From Tetrapisispora phaffii CBS 4417 (lineage: Eukaryota; Ascomycota; Saccharomycetes; Saccharomycetales; Saccharomycetaceae): DNA of 64,000 nucleotides. The translations under genes were made by a program, and so were the position numbers. Below, in pieces: positions 1-9,433 of the stretch (position 1 is its first letter; each line of letters starts with the position of its first letter). The notes under the pieces were generated by a model, which was not told where the DNA came from, made no database searches, and worked only from the letters and a program-made list of their open reading frames with translations. Location of the stretch: the NCBI RefSeq assembly GCF_000236905.1, contig NC_016521.1, positions 620,001 to 684,000 on the forward strand, in the 5' to 3' direction.

Positions 1-422
1 CACTATATATATATATATATATAGTGTATATCTTTCTGCTTCAATGAATTATATAACCATTCAATTTCGTAATTTAATCGTTGAATTTTTCATATCTTGT
101 TCACTTGTCATGTTGCCACGATTGACTACACAGAACTACCATCGTAATCCTTGTTGGATTTAATGTAATTGTATCGGATATTATAGTTTTTCTTTTTTCC
201 CAATTTAGCCATTATTGTGATTAAAAAATGTTGAATCATATTTAACATTGTTAGCTATATGAGTCGTCTCACGTTTTGTTGGATTCAAAATGTTTAGAAC
301 ATTCAAAACATATAAATATATACATGTAAATGCCTGATATCTTATCTTGTGGCATTGTCCCTTGACTTCCTTTTCTCGTAGTTATATCCTGCCCTAGAAA
401 AGACAGCGGCAGAACACTAATA
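1..422 (+). promoter_or_regulatory. OLE1 upstream region with AT microsatellite
   Basis: No gene is seen. An (AT)n run occupies about 3-23. A TATA-like element (TATAAATA) lies at 311-318, about 105 bp before the OLE1 start, which fits a yeast promoter. OLE1 promoters are known to respond to fatty acids and oxygen through Mga2/Spt23, but I could not identify a specific element here. Confidence 0.5.
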
Positions 423-1889
423 ATGTCGCAAACTCATACAATAGAGGCGCTAGACGTCGCAAGCGCAAATGTTATTGCTACTGGTCTTCACAAGAAAACT
501 AAAAGAGTCGTTAATGGATTAGGTTCATTGATGGGCTCAAAAGAAATGGTCGATTTAACAAATGAATCTATCAACACTACAAATGTCAATTTGCCAAGTT
601 CATTATCGTCGTCTTCATCAACAACAACAAATAGAAAACATATTTCCGAACAACCTTGGACTCTACACAATTGGCATGAACATATTAATTGGCTAAATTT
701 TGTCTTAGTGGTTTTAATCCCTGCAATAGGCTGGTATTTGGCTCTTTCTGGTTTAATTCCATTGAAATTGAAGACTGCTTTGTTCTCGGTATTTTACTAC
801 GCTCTTGGTGGTGCTTCAATCACTGCAGGTTATCATAGGCTATGGTCCCATAGATCTTATAGTGCAAGATGGCCTCTAAGATTATTTTTTGCATTGTTCG
901 GTTCGGCTTCTGTGCAAGGTTCTGCGAAATGGTGGGGCCATTCACACAGAATTCATCATCGTTACACCGATACAAACAGAGATCCTTATGATGCAAGAAA
1001 AGGCTTATGGTATTCTCACATGGGTTGGATGCTGTTGAAACCAAACCCAAAATATAAAGCAAGAGCTGATATTCAAGATCTAAATGACGATTGGATCGTT
1101 AGATTTCAACATAGACATTATATTCCTTTGATGTTAATTTTTGCATTTATATTACCATCAATCATCGCAGGTAGATACTTCAATGATTATTTAGGTGGGT
1201 TTTTATACGCTGGTATAATTAGGGTATTTTGTATCCAGCAAGCTACTTTTTGCATTAACTCGATGGCTCATTACATCGGTGCTCAACCATTTGATGATAA
1301 AAGAACCCCAAGAGATAATTGGTTAACTGCGTTAGTCACATTTGGAGAAGGTTATCATAACTTCCATCATGAGTTCCCAAGTGATTATAGAAATGCAATT
1401 AAATGGTATCAATATGACCCAACAAAAGTTATTATTTATTTAACGTCTTTAGTTGGTTTATCATACGATTTAAAGACCTTCTCAAGTTTAGCGATCAAAC
1501 AAGCATTAGTACAACAGGAACAAAAAAAATTGGATAAAAAGAAAAACGCATTAACTTGGGGTCCTTCCTTAACAAATTTACCAAAGTGGGATAAGGCTCA
1601 GTTCATTGAAGAATCAAAGACTAACGGTAACTTAATCGTTATTTCCGGTATCGTTCATGACGTTAAAGGTTATATCACCGAACATCCTGGTGGACAACTA
1701 TTAATCAAAAGTGCACTAGGAAAAGATGCTACTTCTGCATTCAATGGTGGTGTCTACAGACACTCAAACGCTGCCACCAATGTGTTAGCTAATTTAAGAG
1801 TTGCCGTGATAGTAGAAAGCGAAGAAAGTGCATTGAAGTTTGCAGCCAGAAGAGGAGAACATTATTATGACGAAAAGAAGACCATCTAA
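423..1889 (+). CDS. OLE1: Stearoyl-CoA (delta-9) fatty acid desaturase
   Basis: The product is the ER membrane enzyme that puts the first double bond into palmitoyl- and stearoyl-CoA, using O2 and electrons from cytochrome b5. The 488-residue protein has the three iron-binding histidine boxes of the family: HRLWSH near residue 137, HRIHH near 175 and HNFHH near 312. Hydrophobic membrane segments lie between them. A fused C-terminal cytochrome b5 domain follows, with the heme-ligand motif HPGG near 420 and a second histidine in YRHSN. This fusion is the fungal Ole1 architecture, and the length is close to the S. cerevisiae protein (about 510). The serine- and threonine-rich N-terminus is variable in the family. 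The start is the first in-frame ATG. In S. cerevisiae OLE1 is close to ERV14, and the same holds here. Confidence 0.98.
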   Translation: MSQTHTIEALDVASANVIATGLHKKTKRVVNGLGSLMGSKEMVDLTNESINTTNVNLPSSLSSSSSTTTNRKHISEQPWTLHNWHEHINWLNFVLVVLIPAIGWYLALSGLIPLKLKTALFSVFYYALGGASITAGYHRLWSHRSYSARWPLRLFFALFGSASVQGSAKWWGHSHRIHHRYTDTNRDPYDARKGLWYSHMGWMLLKPNPKYKARADIQDLNDDWIVRFQHRHYIPLMLIFAFILPSIIAGRYFNDYLGGFLYAGIIRVFCIQQATFCINSMAHYIGAQPFDDKRTPRDNWLTALVTFGEGYHNFHHEFPSDYRNAIKWYQYDPTKVIIYLTSLVGLSYDLKTFSSLAIKQALVQQEQKKLDKKKNALTWGPSLTNLPKWDKAQFIEESKTNGNLIVISGIVHDVKGYITEHPGGQLLIKSALGKDATSAFNGGVYRHSNAATNVLANLRVAVIVESEESALKFAARRGEHYYDEKKTI

Positions 1890-2334
1890 GTTCCAAGAAA
1901 GTGATAAAGTAGGAAGAAGATCCAATTGTCTCTTTTCGTTTATTTAATAATTTTTTGATATTATTGCTGTCGTTCTTTTATATAGATGTCTGTGTAAATT
2001 TATTTTGTAAAATAAGAGTTCTACACAAATTTTGACAGGACTATTCATATATGCTTCAATAAACAGGTTTTATAAAGAATCTAATCAGCTCTCCTTTAAA
2101 TGCAATTCCAAGAGGTTAGTTACACTTTCTTTTATTCGTATATATTTTATATATTATTATTTTCACTATTACCATTGTTTTTGTAAAGCTACGCGAAATA
2201 CGCGAAATAAATAATCACCGTAAGAATTATATAAATATTCAAGAACTATCTCACCTAAAAGATATTTATTGACTGCATCATTTATGTATTAAACCAACTT
2301 AAACCAAAGCAAAACAAGCAAATATCTTACACTA
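1890..2334 (+). promoter_or_regulatory. OLE1-AME1 spacer; tandem CGCGAAA boxes
   Basis: No gene is seen. A 9 bp unit ACGCGAAAT is repeated exactly twice at 2191-2208, 127-144 bp before the AME1 start. Each copy contains CGCGAAA, which fits the CRCGAAA consensus for Swi4/Swi6 (SBF). Binding is inferred, not shown. Confidence 0.45.
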
Positions 2335-3375
2335 ATGGATGCTCTAGATAGAGGAACAAAACTGTTGATAAGGCAGCGTGGGAGAGGTGTTAAGTTAAGA
2401 AAGCTATTAGAGAAACAAATCTTTGATGATCTTGGTACAATAAACAACGATTTAATTATAGGAGATTTGAAATTTGAAGATTCTCAATTAGGAGATGAAG
2501 GGAATCTAAATGACAGAGATATCATTATCTCTCAAATAGAACCTGATGATAATGTCGCTCATCAAGATGAGTCCCCTGAGATAGATCCGCAAATGTTTGA
2601 TCAAAACAACGATGAGGAATATGTTAGCGAAGTTAGCGAAGGAGATATTGATCAGAAGGTGAACCAACAGACATTATTTGGTAATCAAGATCTTGAGAGG
2701 CAGATGAATTATGATGATATAGATACGAGGCGTTATAATTTCAAAGATTTGCCGATTAGACAATTATCTTCATCGATCACATCGGTTACTACTATTGATG
2801 TTCTTAGATTATTGTTTGTGAATTTATTCGAGAACAACTTGATACCGCAAGCTACCATTGATTTTAAAGGAACAGACAATATAGTACACAAATTATTATA
2901 CAAGCTAGACGTTAGAATATTTGAAAGTGTAGTGGATGGTATTGTAAATGACTTCAAGGATATAATGGACATCAATGTATCGAACAATGAGCTATGCTAC
3001 CAATTGAAGAAAATCGTGAAAGTAAGAGAGGAAAATAATGAAGATTTGGTGAAAGTAAGGAACGTTGTTCAAAAGTTGAGAATTGAAGGGGAATATTTTA
3101 AAGTTAAAAAAGAACAGAAAAATATTAATAAAAAAATTAAATTAAATGAAAAGTTAAACAAGTTGAATAATATATTACTGAATAATAACAAGGAGGATAG
3201 CGACAAATATGCAAGGCTAAACGTATCGAAAATTAACAGAACCGAAGCTCACGACATTAAAACATTTAGTAGGTTAATGGATCCATACAATGGCAGAGTG
3301 GCACGGATACAAAAAATAAATAACTACCTACAAAATAACTTATCAAGGAATTATGATTTAATATCCAACGATTAG
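2335..3375 (+). CDS. AME1: Inner kinetochore COMA subunit Ame1 (CENP-U)
   Basis: Ame1 pairs with Okp1 in the COMA complex, which links centromeric nucleosomes to the outer-kinetochore Mtw1/MIND complex. The identification rests on a central block, around residues 135-165, of the form RYNF-DLPIRQLSSSITSVTTIDVL, which I recall as nearly identical in S. cerevisiae Ame1. It is followed by NNELCYQLKKIVKVRE and a lysine/asparagine-rich coiled coil at about 215-285. The basic N-terminus (MDALDRGTKLLIRQRGRG) resembles the Mtw1-binding motif of Ame1. The C-terminus keeps LMDPYNG. At 346 residues it is slightly longer than the 324-residue S. cerevisiae protein. The gene lies between OLE1 and ERV14; in S. 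cerevisiae AME1 sits beside ERV15, the duplicate of ERV14. Confidence 0.93.
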   Translation: MDALDRGTKLLIRQRGRGVKLRKLLEKQIFDDLGTINNDLIIGDLKFEDSQLGDEGNLNDRDIIISQIEPDDNVAHQDESPEIDPQMFDQNNDEEYVSEVSEGDIDQKVNQQTLFGNQDLERQMNYDDIDTRRYNFKDLPIRQLSSSITSVTTIDVLRLLFVNLFENNLIPQATIDFKGTDNIVHKLLYKLDVRIFESVVDGIVNDFKDIMDINVSNNELCYQLKKIVKVREENNEDLVKVRNVVQKLRIEGEYFKVKKEQKNINKKIKLNEKLNKLNNILLNNNKEDSDKYARLNVSKINRTEAHDIKTFSRLMDPYNGRVARIQKINNYLQNNLSRNYDLISND

Positions 3376-3843
3376 CGGTTAGTTCTACTTTGCTATATTT
3401 TATAATATATTCCACAGATCAAGCGATCTTTATCATCTGCATTCATGTCATATCCATATTGAGCACGCATTTTATTAACATAACATAGAAAACAGGCATA
3501 TAATTATCCAAAAATATACACAAACATATATATATAGACAGTGACTGATTTATTATTGAATATTTTTTTTTGATTTAAATAGAAGGTCCATTAAATAAAA
3601 ATTTTGATATGTACTGTTACAATAATAATTAAACAAATTAAGAGTAACCGAATAAAAACACAAACACAAAAGAAAAATTAAAGGATGCATATTTATCGTT
3701 AAAACGATAAATCAAAACCATCAAAACTTCAATTGTATATAAGGGTATTTTAATTAATATCTTTAGAGTAAAAATTGATAGAATGATAGTCCCTTCATTC
3801 AAATGTTGTGATTTAGCTTTTTCTTTAGTGTACCATATTGAAC
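3376..3843. other. Convergent AME1/ERV14 spacer
   Basis: This 468 bp stretch lies between two convergent gene ends. It is very AT-rich, with TATATA tracts and polyadenylation-like runs. I see no ORF, RNA gene or clear repeat. Confidence 0.5.
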
Positions 3844-4260
3844 TTAGTAGTCATTGGCACCTTCGGCAATTAATGTAGCAATCATTCTGTATAAGTAGTA
3901 AAAGAATAATAATAGGTAGAAACCTAATTTTAAGAAACTTTCTCTCTTGTGCTTGTTCAATGTTCTGAAAATTTCAGTAGCGTCTAGAAGTTGTAATTTC
4001 TTGTATAATTTATTACCGTTGAAAGCCAATAATGGAAGGTTAATGGCGAATACAAACCAATGGCCAGTTAATAGAAACAAAACGGATAAGAATGCGTGTA
4101 ACGCAGCTTCTGGAGCGATTAACTTGTTCACTCTAGAGCATAATTCAATTGGATTGATATAATCTGATTCTAAATCAGCGTATAAAATAGTAAAATGCAC
4201 TTGAGCAAACAAATTGACACAGTTGGCAATGACAGCAAAAATGAAAATTAGAGCACTCAT
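3844..4260 (-). CDS. ERV14: COPII cargo receptor, cornichon family
   Basis: The 138-residue protein matches Erv14/Erv15 in length and layout. There is an N-terminal hydrophobic segment (residues about 3-27), a second near 50-80, a conserved cytosolic block ([22 protein letters not shown]) and a C-terminal membrane span ending in [10 protein letters not shown]. Erv14 captures membrane proteins such as Axl2 in the ER and loads them into COPII vesicles. S. cerevisiae has two copies, ERV14 beside OLE1 and ERV15 beside AME1. Here one gene sits beside both, so it represents the shared ancestor position. The symbol ERV14 is chosen because ERV14 is the main functional copy; ERV15 would be an equally fair orthologue call. 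Confidence 0.93.
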   Translation of the reverse strand: MSALIFIFAVIANCVNLFAQVHFTILYADLESDYINPIELCSRVNKLIAPEAALHAFLSVLFLLTGHWFVFAINLPLLAFNGNKLYKKLQLLDATEIFRTLNKHKRESFLKLGFYLLLFFYYLYRMIATLIAEGANDY

Positions 4261-4801
4261 CGAAATTGTAACCCCTGTTAAATTGGAGAAGAAATATAAT
4301 TATCTAGATAATCGTAATACACCTTATAACGAGTATAACACTGAATAGCTACAGTTTCTTTATTCAAGTCAGTTTGAAAAATGGCAAAATGTAGAACTAG
4401 AAGAAAACAAAGACAAAGATCCTATAATATATAAAAATTAAACTTTAAAAGAGAATTAGAAATCCCTACATTATTTATGATCAAGTTAGTATCAATTGAA
4501 ATTTAAAAGGTTTAATTAAGAAGTTATTAGGACTTTTACTTTTTACAGATGCACTTTCCATCTTAATTTTCCAAAATTTTTCTTATTGTCATCAGGATAG
4601 GCAACGTACAAAGTGATACTATAAGTGAATAGTTAAAATTGAAATAACGGTGAAGTAGATAGATATATATACTTATAGCTTAAACCAACTATTAATTGAT
4701 ATAGATTTTATTGAACTCTTACAGTTGCGATTATCGTGATTTTTTTAACGTGAACTGAGAAAGTGCAAGCAATTTTGTTGTCAAAAAAAAGGTTTGTTAC
4801 A
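4261..4801. promoter_or_regulatory. Divergent ERV14/RSM18 promoter region
   Basis: The stretch separates two outward-facing genes. It is AT-rich with scattered TATA-like sequences (for example TATATATAC near 4662). No further gene or named motif could be supported. Confidence 0.45.
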
Positions 4802-5341
4802 ATGCTCTCCAATATGTGCAGGAACCGTATGAGTAAAAATATCATATCAACTTTGAATCCAGTAAGGACTTTTAGCAGTAACAATATGTTAAGGTTACCT
4901 TTTAAGATCAATTTAAAGCCTATTGAGAAGTCTAGTATAGATATTACTCCAATAAATAATACTATAGGTAATGCAGAGCCAAGAAAAAATATCGATAGTA
5001 AACTTACCAAAAAATTTCAAACAGGTGCAATTTATGATCCATTCGATTTTTCTTTATCCAAAATATATTTAGATAAAAAAAATAGTTCTAAAAAGAATTC
5101 TATTAATGATTATTTTGATGTCTATGATATCAATCCCCTCGACCTTTACACAAGTCCTGATGTTTTATCTAAATTTCTAAGCTCTACTGGAAAAATCTTA
5201 CACAGGGATGTTACTGGTTTATCAGCCAAAAACCAACGTAGACTAAGTAAAGCAGTGAGAAGGTGCCAAGCATTTGGTTTAATATCAAAAACTCATAGAG
5301 ATATTTCCATGCTTCCAAGCATATCGTCAGGAAAGTTATAG
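4802..5341 (+). CDS. RSM18: Mitochondrial small-subunit ribosomal protein bS18m
   Basis: The C-terminal half carries the bS18 fold signature: YDPFDFSLSKIYLDKK, then HRDVTGLSAKNQRRLSKAV, then RRCQAFGLI. This closely follows S. cerevisiae Rsm18, a component of the mitochondrial 37S subunit. An open frame extends upstream to a GTG at 4763, but a yeast nuclear gene should start at ATG, so I use the first in-frame ATG at 4802, giving 179 residues. The N-terminus is basic and rich in serine, threonine and asparagine (MLSNMCRNRMSKNIIST), as expected for a mitochondrial targeting signal. A second in-frame ATG five codons in could also be used. The protein is longer than the 138-residue S. cerevisiae form, mostly at the N-terminus. 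Confidence 0.9.
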   Translation: MLSNMCRNRMSKNIISTLNPVRTFSSNNMLRLPFKINLKPIEKSSIDITPINNTIGNAEPRKNIDSKLTKKFQTGAIYDPFDFSLSKIYLDKKNSSKKNSINDYFDVYDINPLDLYTSPDVLSKFLSSTGKILHRDVTGLSAKNQRRLSKAVRRCQAFGLISKTHRDISMLPSISSGKL

Positions 5342-5577
5342 TCAAATTCAAATCATGATAACGCAGCTATAAGATTACATATTCTTTCTTTTGTCATTGC
5401 AGTAATAATGATATCATTAAAAAGCATTGAATGCTCATAAATATTGCCAAGTTGTTTTACTATTTAATCATGTAAATATATTCATATAGATAACTTTATT
5501 GTTTAAACCAATATAAATTAGATTATGTAATTAATTGTAAATTTTCATAAATAATATAATGTCAATCATTATCTCTC

Positions 5578-6906
5578 TTATTGTAATAATTCCTTTGAGG
5601 GTCCATTTAAATGTATGTAAACATCAGTGCCCCATCCCAATAAACTCTGAATATCAATCCTATCGTCAAACATTTTTAAATATGCTCTACACAGTGGTAA
5701 ACCAAACCCCATTCCACACACACTGTTCACATCTTCCCCTGGCATTAAATTGGCGTCAAGTAAATTATCATTTTTCTTTGCTTCCACTGTACTATATGAA
5801 TAATCCCACATTTTGGCTTCAACATCTGGTTTGATACCTCCTCCAAAGTCACATATTCTTATTTCTAGTTTATTATTAGTTTTATTGTAAAAAATCGATA
5901 CCTCAATCGGTTTTTCTATCGAATCTAATCCTGGTTTTCTTGATTCAATATGTGCTCTTGAGGCATTCTTGATTACTTCCGTCAAAACATACTCCAAATT
6001 TGTGGGAATGCAAGGAAACGTTATATTTTCACCAGTGAGTATCTTAACAGGGATGACTCTATCATATTGAATAAAAGTTAAATCGCCAACGAATTCTGAA
6101 ACTCGTTTTATCAAAGCTGAAATGGACAGGGATCTATGTAATACACCTACCATTTCGGAATCTTTTAAAGTTCCCGCCTTAATTTGGTCAGATTGTTCAA
6201 TTAGTGTTAAATAATGCGTTGCGATAAGTTTCATTGCAATTCGATCTCTCAAATGGTCATTTAAAAAAGCAATTATTTTTGCATTAGAATATATCTCATT
6301 TATTTCTTGTAGACCCTTTGATAAAGTTACTAATGTATCCTGGTGATCATCTAAAAATTGAGTTAATAGAGTCTTTATCTTCTCAGTATAATGTAAATCA
6401 TACGGATATTCTATTGATAAAAGTGAAGTTAAGGTTTTTAAATATAACGAGTTACTTTCTTCAACATTAGGATTTACTACTGCAATATATGGTAAATTCT
6501 GAATTGCTTTTAGTCTTCTAGAAGTATACGCTAATAATAAGTTGATTGACCTTATACTGAACATATACATGTCATTATCTGTTAAAGGTGGTTTAAAACT
6601 TGTAAGGAAATCGTAGGATAAAGGTGGAATTGGTTTATTAGCATAATCTTGAATTAATAATTCTATATTTGTTCTTATATCGTAGGTTTTATTAAAATCC
6701 AACGATTCATATTTATTTATCTTCTTTCTAGTATCATATTTTGTAATATGATCAGTATTTAGTGACTCACTTGGTGTGCTATAATAATTTTTGGATAAAC
6801 ATAATGTAACAGCAATACCTGTTTCAATTCTCGGTACTAACGTATAATGAACATTATTCAAAAGCCAGTGAAGCTTTTTATAATTAATGGACCGCCTAGC
6901 TAACAT
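5578..6906 (-). CDS. PKP1: Mitochondrial pyruvate dehydrogenase kinase Pkp1
   Basis: This protein kinase of the GHKL ATPase fold phosphorylates and inactivates the E1-alpha subunit of pyruvate dehydrogenase in the mitochondrial matrix. The N-terminal helical domain contains YDIRTNIELLIQDYANKPI, almost the Pkp1 sequence. The ATP-binding domain has the N box EVIKNA near residue 308, the G1 box DFGGGI near 355 and the G2 box GMGFGLP near 402. The end WGTDVYIHLNGPSKELL is typical of Pkp1. The first 60 residues are basic and poorly conserved, consistent with a targeting peptide. The protein has 442 residues against about 394 in S. cerevisiae, the extra length being N-terminal. The divergent pairing with GVP36 repeats the YIL042C-YIL041W order, which favours PKP1 over PKP2. 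Confidence 0.94.
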   Translation of the reverse strand: MLARRSINYKKLHWLLNNVHYTLVPRIETGIAVTLCLSKNYYSTPSESLNTDHITKYDTRKKINKYESLDFNKTYDIRTNIELLIQDYANKPIPPLSYDFLTSFKPPLTDNDMYMFSIRSINLLLAYTSRRLKAIQNLPYIAVVNPNVEESNSLYLKTLTSLLSIEYPYDLHYTEKIKTLLTQFLDDHQDTLVTLSKGLQEINEIYSNAKIIAFLNDHLRDRIAMKLIATHYLTLIEQSDQIKAGTLKDSEMVGVLHRSLSISALIKRVSEFVGDLTFIQYDRVIPVKILTGENITFPCIPTNLEYVLTEVIKNASRAHIESRKPGLDSIEKPIEVSIFYNKTNNKLEIRICDFGGGIKPDVEAKMWDYSYSTVEAKKNDNLLDANLMPGEDVNSVCGMGFGLPLCRAYLKMFDDRIDIQSLLGWGTDVYIHLNGPSKELLQ

Positions 6907-7807
6907 AAGCCTAATTTTATTAATTGTACAGATCAGAAATGCTACAGTATTTGAACGCCGTTCAGAAGGTCAATGTAATTTATATAGTTATGAACCGATC
7001 TACAAACATGCATATAATAATAATGTAACTGCAGATGAGCATGATTTAAAATATAAAACGAAAACTCTTCATTTAGTGAATTTTATTCTTTAAGTCATGA
7101 GGAGTCATCATCTCTTGTGTGTTCAATTATTTTTCACTTTTTCCATTGACCATTGAGTTTTCAAATTTCGAATGCTGATGACACAGTATAAAAGAGAGAA
7201 AGTATAATGTTAAAAACACATTATGAACAATTCTGAATTATCGACAAATTAGTTTATATCCTCTTTTTGTCACACATTTATAATTGACAAAGACACTTCT
7301 TGATAAAATGTATACATATCATTTTTACACAAAAGTGCTCTTGCGCTTGTTGCATCTTATACAGAAATCACTCTCACTCTATAAAAATTGTTTACTGCAA
7401 TCCTTGATGAAATCCAGAATAACTATCAACTTATACAATCTTATAAGTACACAACCTTCATCAATTGTTTGAGACTAGTACACCCATATATACATATATA
7501 TGAATACTTCTTTCTATGCACCAATCGATAGTCGAACGCGGGATTAGGAGTAGATAGAACTGCAGCTAAAGGGATAATTAAGAAGCAACTGCACGCGTGT
7601 CACCTTTTAGATTTGATTTCTTATCACCGATGATTACCTTTTTACTTCCACTATTTATAAACTAACTTTAAAGATAAAAACTTATTTTAAATATTTTACT
7701 CTAGTTACATTGTTACTTGCTGCTGTTTAGGTTCAAATAAGCTTAGTATAGCATATCAATAAAACAATCTTTTTCCCTTCTAATTCGATCAACTAGCAAA
7801 TAAAATA
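6907..7807. promoter_or_regulatory. Divergent PKP1/GVP36 intergenic region
   Basis: A 901 bp region between outward-facing genes. It includes one ACGCGT (MCB-like) core at 7593-7598, about 210 bp before GVP36, and TATA-like stretches near 7485-7502. Short open frames here show no family resemblance, and I treat them as chance. Confidence 0.45.
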
Positions 7808-8899
7808 ATGGCTTTCAATTCATTTAGTAGCAGTTTCAATAAAAAGTTTCAGGAGTTATCTGAGAAAACTCAAGAGATGACTTCAACCATCCCACATGTA
7901 GCTCAAAATACCCAACGTTTAATGAAAGAAAAATTGGGTCAGGCCAAGGATATCTCTACTTTACCACAAGAATATGTGGAATTGGAAACTAAAATAGATA
8001 CAATGAAGGAAATCTATGAACATTTTTTAAAAGTAACTATGGTTTACGAAAAGGAATCTTATGATTACCCTAAGGAATTTGGTGAATCATTCTGGGAATT
8101 TACTGATTCTGTTGGTGAAAAATTCTCCGCTTTAAATATTAGTGAACATAATAATAAGGTCAAAATTCCAAAAACCCTGAATTATGCTTTACATAACGTT
8201 TTCTTGACTGCAAATGAAAAAGTAAAATTGTTACATGAGCCTCTAGATAATTCATTATCAGAAACTCTTGCATCATTGTCCGAGACTGAGGCCGATATTG
8301 CTGAAGCAAGGTTACATCAAGATTCTTTAGTGAAAAGCAGAATAAACTATCAATTAAAAGAAGAATTAAGTCAAAATTTCGAGAGAGCTGCAAAGTACAG
8401 AAAAGCTGTTCACCATAAAAGATTCAATTATGATGTTGCTAAAACAAATTTCGAACATGCCAAACCAGAGAAGCAAGCTACCTTATCTGCACAAGCTGAT
8501 ATTTTGAAGGATGAATTTGAACAAGCTACTAAAGATGCTACAATTGTTATGCAAGAAATAATCTCTAATAGCAGATTAGAACACATTTTGAAGGAATTGG
8601 CCGTTTCTCAGTTAGTTTATCATCAAAGGTCGACCGACTTATTAAACAAATTTTTAGATGCTCAGAATGATGCTATCACCGAAAGAGAAAGAAGAGAAAT
8701 CGTATCAGGAAATGCAGACATGATCGGTAGACCAAGCGAAGCCAATACATACGAAAGAGAATTGGAAGATCGTAAGGATAAACAAGATACCTCTGAAATT
8801 AAAATGGACGATAACGAATCCATCAACTCAAAAGTTGCATCCGAGACCAAACCGGAAGAGGAACTAGACACTGAACTTGAAGCAGAAGATGGGAAATGA
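7808..8899 (+). CDS. GVP36: Golgi vesicle BAR-domain protein Gvp36
   Basis: Gvp36 is a BAR-domain protein of late Golgi vesicles with roles in endocytosis, actin polarity and vacuole shape. The first 300 residues are predicted to be mostly helical, with the family-specific opening MAFNSFSSSFNKKFQELS, the block AQNTQRLMKEKLGQAKDIS, then EYVELETKIDTMKEIYEHFL and ESYDYPKEFG. Residues about 300-363 are acidic and low in complexity (many E, D and K), a disordered tail somewhat longer than in the 326-residue S. cerevisiae protein. In S. cerevisiae the next gene downstream is APQ12; here a tRNA gene and about 1.4 kb of other DNA intervene. Confidence 0.94.
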   Translation: MAFNSFSSSFNKKFQELSEKTQEMTSTIPHVAQNTQRLMKEKLGQAKDISTLPQEYVELETKIDTMKEIYEHFLKVTMVYEKESYDYPKEFGESFWEFTDSVGEKFSALNISEHNNKVKIPKTLNYALHNVFLTANEKVKLLHEPLDNSLSETLASLSETEADIAEARLHQDSLVKSRINYQLKEELSQNFERAAKYRKAVHHKRFNYDVAKTNFEHAKPEKQATLSAQADILKDEFEQATKDATIVMQEIISNSRLEHILKELAVSQLVYHQRSTDLLNKFLDAQNDAITERERREIVSGNADMIGRPSEANTYERELEDRKDKQDTSEIKMDDNESINSKVASETKPEEELDTELEAEDGK

Positions 8900-9076
8900 A
8901 TGACGACAAGGATTAGAAACTAGTTTTTTTTTATTCAAACCTGATTTGTATAACAGCCTTAATAAAAGTATAATAATGAGACTTATAAATTGTAGTGGTA
9001 TTGTTAGAAACAGGGATTGTTTCTTACGTTTGACATTACATGCACATAGGTTTTCCTAGTATATAAAAGTGAAAAA

Positions 9077-9148
9077 AGGTCTTACCCGGATTCGAACCGG
9101 GGTTGGTCGGATCAAAACCGACAGTGATAACCACTACACTATAAAACC
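9077..9148 (-). tRNA. tRNA-Gln(UUG)
   Basis: On the minus strand the 72 nt gene folds as a complete cloverleaf. The acceptor stem pairs GGTTTTA with TAAGACC, followed by discriminator T. The D arm includes TAGTGTAGTGGTTATCA. The anticodon stem GTCGG/CCGAC encloses the loop TTTTGAT, whose anticodon is TTG. The T arm is CCCCGGTTCGAATCCGGGG-like with a good B box (GGTTCGAATCC). An A-run at 9072-9077 gives the T-run expected of a Pol III terminator on the minus strand. There is no intron. It closely resembles the S. cerevisiae tRNA-Gln(UUG) as I recall it. Confidence 0.96.
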
Positions 9149-9398
9149 GATAATTTTATAAATTTCTTATAATATCAATTCGTGTTATGACACTAATTGT
9201 AACAAGGACATAAATATTTGATCGAAACCCTAATAAGAATTTAGTAACCTCATCAGGTGAACTGATTCTAAATTGGAAAATAAATTATAAAACCTGAAAC
9301 ATGAAATTGCTACAGAAACCCAACTGGCTGTACGCAATTACGGTGACCGAGTTCCTAATAATTAGAAGATTAGGACGAGATCAAAAACATGGAAACTA

Positions 9399-9429
9399 AA
9401 AGTATAATTAGCACTCTATTTTATACTTT
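9399..9429. repeat. 9 bp stem hairpin
   Basis: AAAGTATAA at 9399-9407 is the exact inverse of TTATACTTT at 9421-9429, with a 13 nt loop. On the minus strand it directly follows the 9434-9676 ORF, as a transcript-end structure would, but chance is possible in AT-rich DNA. Confidence 0.5.
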
Positions 9430-9433
9430 AAGA

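Noticed and set aside
4763..4801. Upstream extensions of RSM18, RSC8, TED1 and RPC19 to GTG or TTG codons
   Set aside because: Yeast nuclear genes start at ATG; the first in-frame ATG gives lengths and N-termini in line with the families.
7150..7240. CTGATGA ... CTGA pair suggesting a C/D snoRNA between PKP1 and GVP36
   Set aside because: Box C has the wrong first base, the terminal stem is weak and not adjacent to the boxes, and it lies in promoter sequence.
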